5,720 nucleotides of DNA. Origin: JBCBZH01 sp039815415 (GTDB taxonomy: Bacteria; Bacteroidota; Rhodothermia; Rhodothermales; Rubricoccaceae). Made by a program: the position numbers and the translations under genes. Shown piece after piece: positions 5,037 through 5,720 of the stretch; within the stretch, counting starts at the first letter, position 1, and every line of letters begins with the position of its first letter. The notes under the pieces were generated by a model. The model did not search any database. It worked only from the letters and a program-made list of their open reading frames with translations, and had not been told where the DNA came from. The stretch lies in contig JBCBZH010000274.1 of NCBI GenBank assembly GCA_039815415.1, positions 1 to 5,720 on the forward strand, written 5' to 3'.

Positions 5037-5720
5037 TCACCCGATCAGGTCCAGCGCCTCGCCGAGTTGGCGAACCGGTAGCAGCTCGAGGCCCTTCGGT
5101 GGCTTCAGCCCTTTCATGTTGGCCTTGGGCAACAGCGCCCGCTCGAAGCCGAGTTGCTTGATCTCCGCCAGCCGCGCCTCGACGTGGCTCACGGCCCGGA
5201 TCTCTCCGCCCAGCCCCAGCTCGCCGAACACCGCCGTGCCCGAATCCAGCGGCACATCGCGGAACGAGGACGCCACCGCCAGCGCGACGCCCAAGTCCAC
5301 GGCGGGCTCATCGAGTCGGACGCCCCCGGCGGCGTTGAGGAACACATCCTGCTGTGAGAACCGAAGCCCCTCACGCTTCTCGAGGACGGCCAGCAGAAGC
5401 TGGAGCCGCTTGGCATCGAACCCCGTGGTGGTGCGCTGCGGGGTCCCGTAGCTGGCGGTCGAGACGAGTGCCTGGATCTCGACCAGCAAGGGCCGTGTCC
5501 CCTCCATCGTACACGCCACGCTCGACCCGCTCATTCCGAACTGCCGCTCCGCGAGGAAGAGTGCGCTCGGATTCTCGACCTCCTTTAGCCCGCCCTCTCG
5601 CATCTCGAAGACGCCCAGCTCGTTGGCGGCCCCGAACCGGTTCTTGACCGCCCGGAGCACGCGGTAGGCATGATGACGGTCGCCCTCGAAGTGGAGCACC
5701 GTATCGACCATGTGTTCCAG
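5037..5720 (-). CDS. radA: DNA repair protein RadA, C-terminal half (5' end outside the window)
   Basis: The C-terminal 228 codons of RadA (Sms), a RecA-related DnaB-type ATPase that promotes branch migration and processing of recombination intermediates. The frame is open through the right edge, where LEHMVDTVLHFEGD begins. RadA is usually about 450-460 residues, so the N-terminal zinc finger and Walker A ATPase motif lie outside. The RadA-specific KNRFG motif is at 5631-5645, followed by ELGVFEM, ENPSALFL and then the Lon-protease-like domain: YGTPQRTTTGFD, LAVLEKREG, DVFLNAAGGVRLDEPAVDL, VFGELGLGGEIR and the final RLAEIKQLGFERALLP. Where Lon has its catalytic serine this domain reads DEPAVD, as expected for a non-proteolytic RadA. 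It is the most upstream gene of the minus-strand series. Confidence 0.97.
   Translation of the reverse strand: MEHMVDTVLHFEGDRHHAYRVLRAVKNRFGAANELGVFEMREGGLKEVENPSALFLAERQFGMSGSSVACTMEGTRPLLVEIQALVSTASYGTPQRTTTGFDAKRLQLLLAVLEKREGLRFSQQDVFLNAAGGVRLDEPAVDLGVALAVASSFRDVPLDSGTAVFGELGLGGEIRAVSHVEARLAEIKQLGFERALLPKANMKGLKPPKGLELLPVRQLGEALDLIG
5631..5645 (-). other. radA: RadA KNRFG motif
   Basis: The minus strand encodes Lys-Asn-Arg-Phe-Gly, the signature motif between the ATPase core and the Lon-like domain. It distinguishes RadA from RecA and DnaB and is needed for RadA function in the characterised family members. Confidence 0.93.

Overview
The window is a GC-rich bacterial chromosome segment in which every recognisable gene lies on the minus strand, so transcription runs from the right edge to the left. 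Protein style points to the Bacteroidota/Rhodothermota side of the tree. The ECF sigma factor region 4 carries the helix seen in many Bacteroidota ECF factors (SINTALGRMRYALINLRK). None of the five visible start codons has a clear AGGAGG-type ribosome binding site, which is usual for that group. The high GC and Ala/Arg/Asp/Glu-rich proteins would suit a marine Rhodothermota-type organism. This placement is inferred from style, not from a database search.

Layout in transcription order: (1) the C-terminal half of RadA, a DNA repair ATPase of recombination intermediates, cut by the right edge (5037-5720); (2) a class I SAM-dependent O-methyltransferase-like protein (4110-4973); (3) a complete ECF-type RNA polymerase sigma factor (3468-4100), starting 9 bases after the methyltransferase stop; (4) a single-pass membrane protein of about 458 residues with a repeat-built N-terminal half, no cysteine and a long low-complexity outer part (1990-3366), the best candidate for the anti-sigma factor; (5) a small exported protein with a C-terminal coiled coil (1325-1993), whose ATG overlaps the previous stop as ATGA; (6) a 367-base gap with an inverted repeat (958-1324); (7) an exported AMIN-domain N-acetylmuramoyl-L-alanine amidase cut by the left edge (1-957).

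RadA and the methyltransferase look like ordinary chromosomal genes. The most interesting part is the sigma factor / repeat membrane protein / exported coiled-coil trio, which has the layout of an envelope-sensing regulatory cassette: cytoplasmic sigma factor, membrane-spanning regulator, exported partner. A peptidoglycan amidase next door fits an envelope theme but is separated by a real gap and probably has its own promoter. No RNA genes, CRISPR arrays or insertion sequences were seen. The long plus-strand open frames are judged to be antisense shadows of GC-rich genes.
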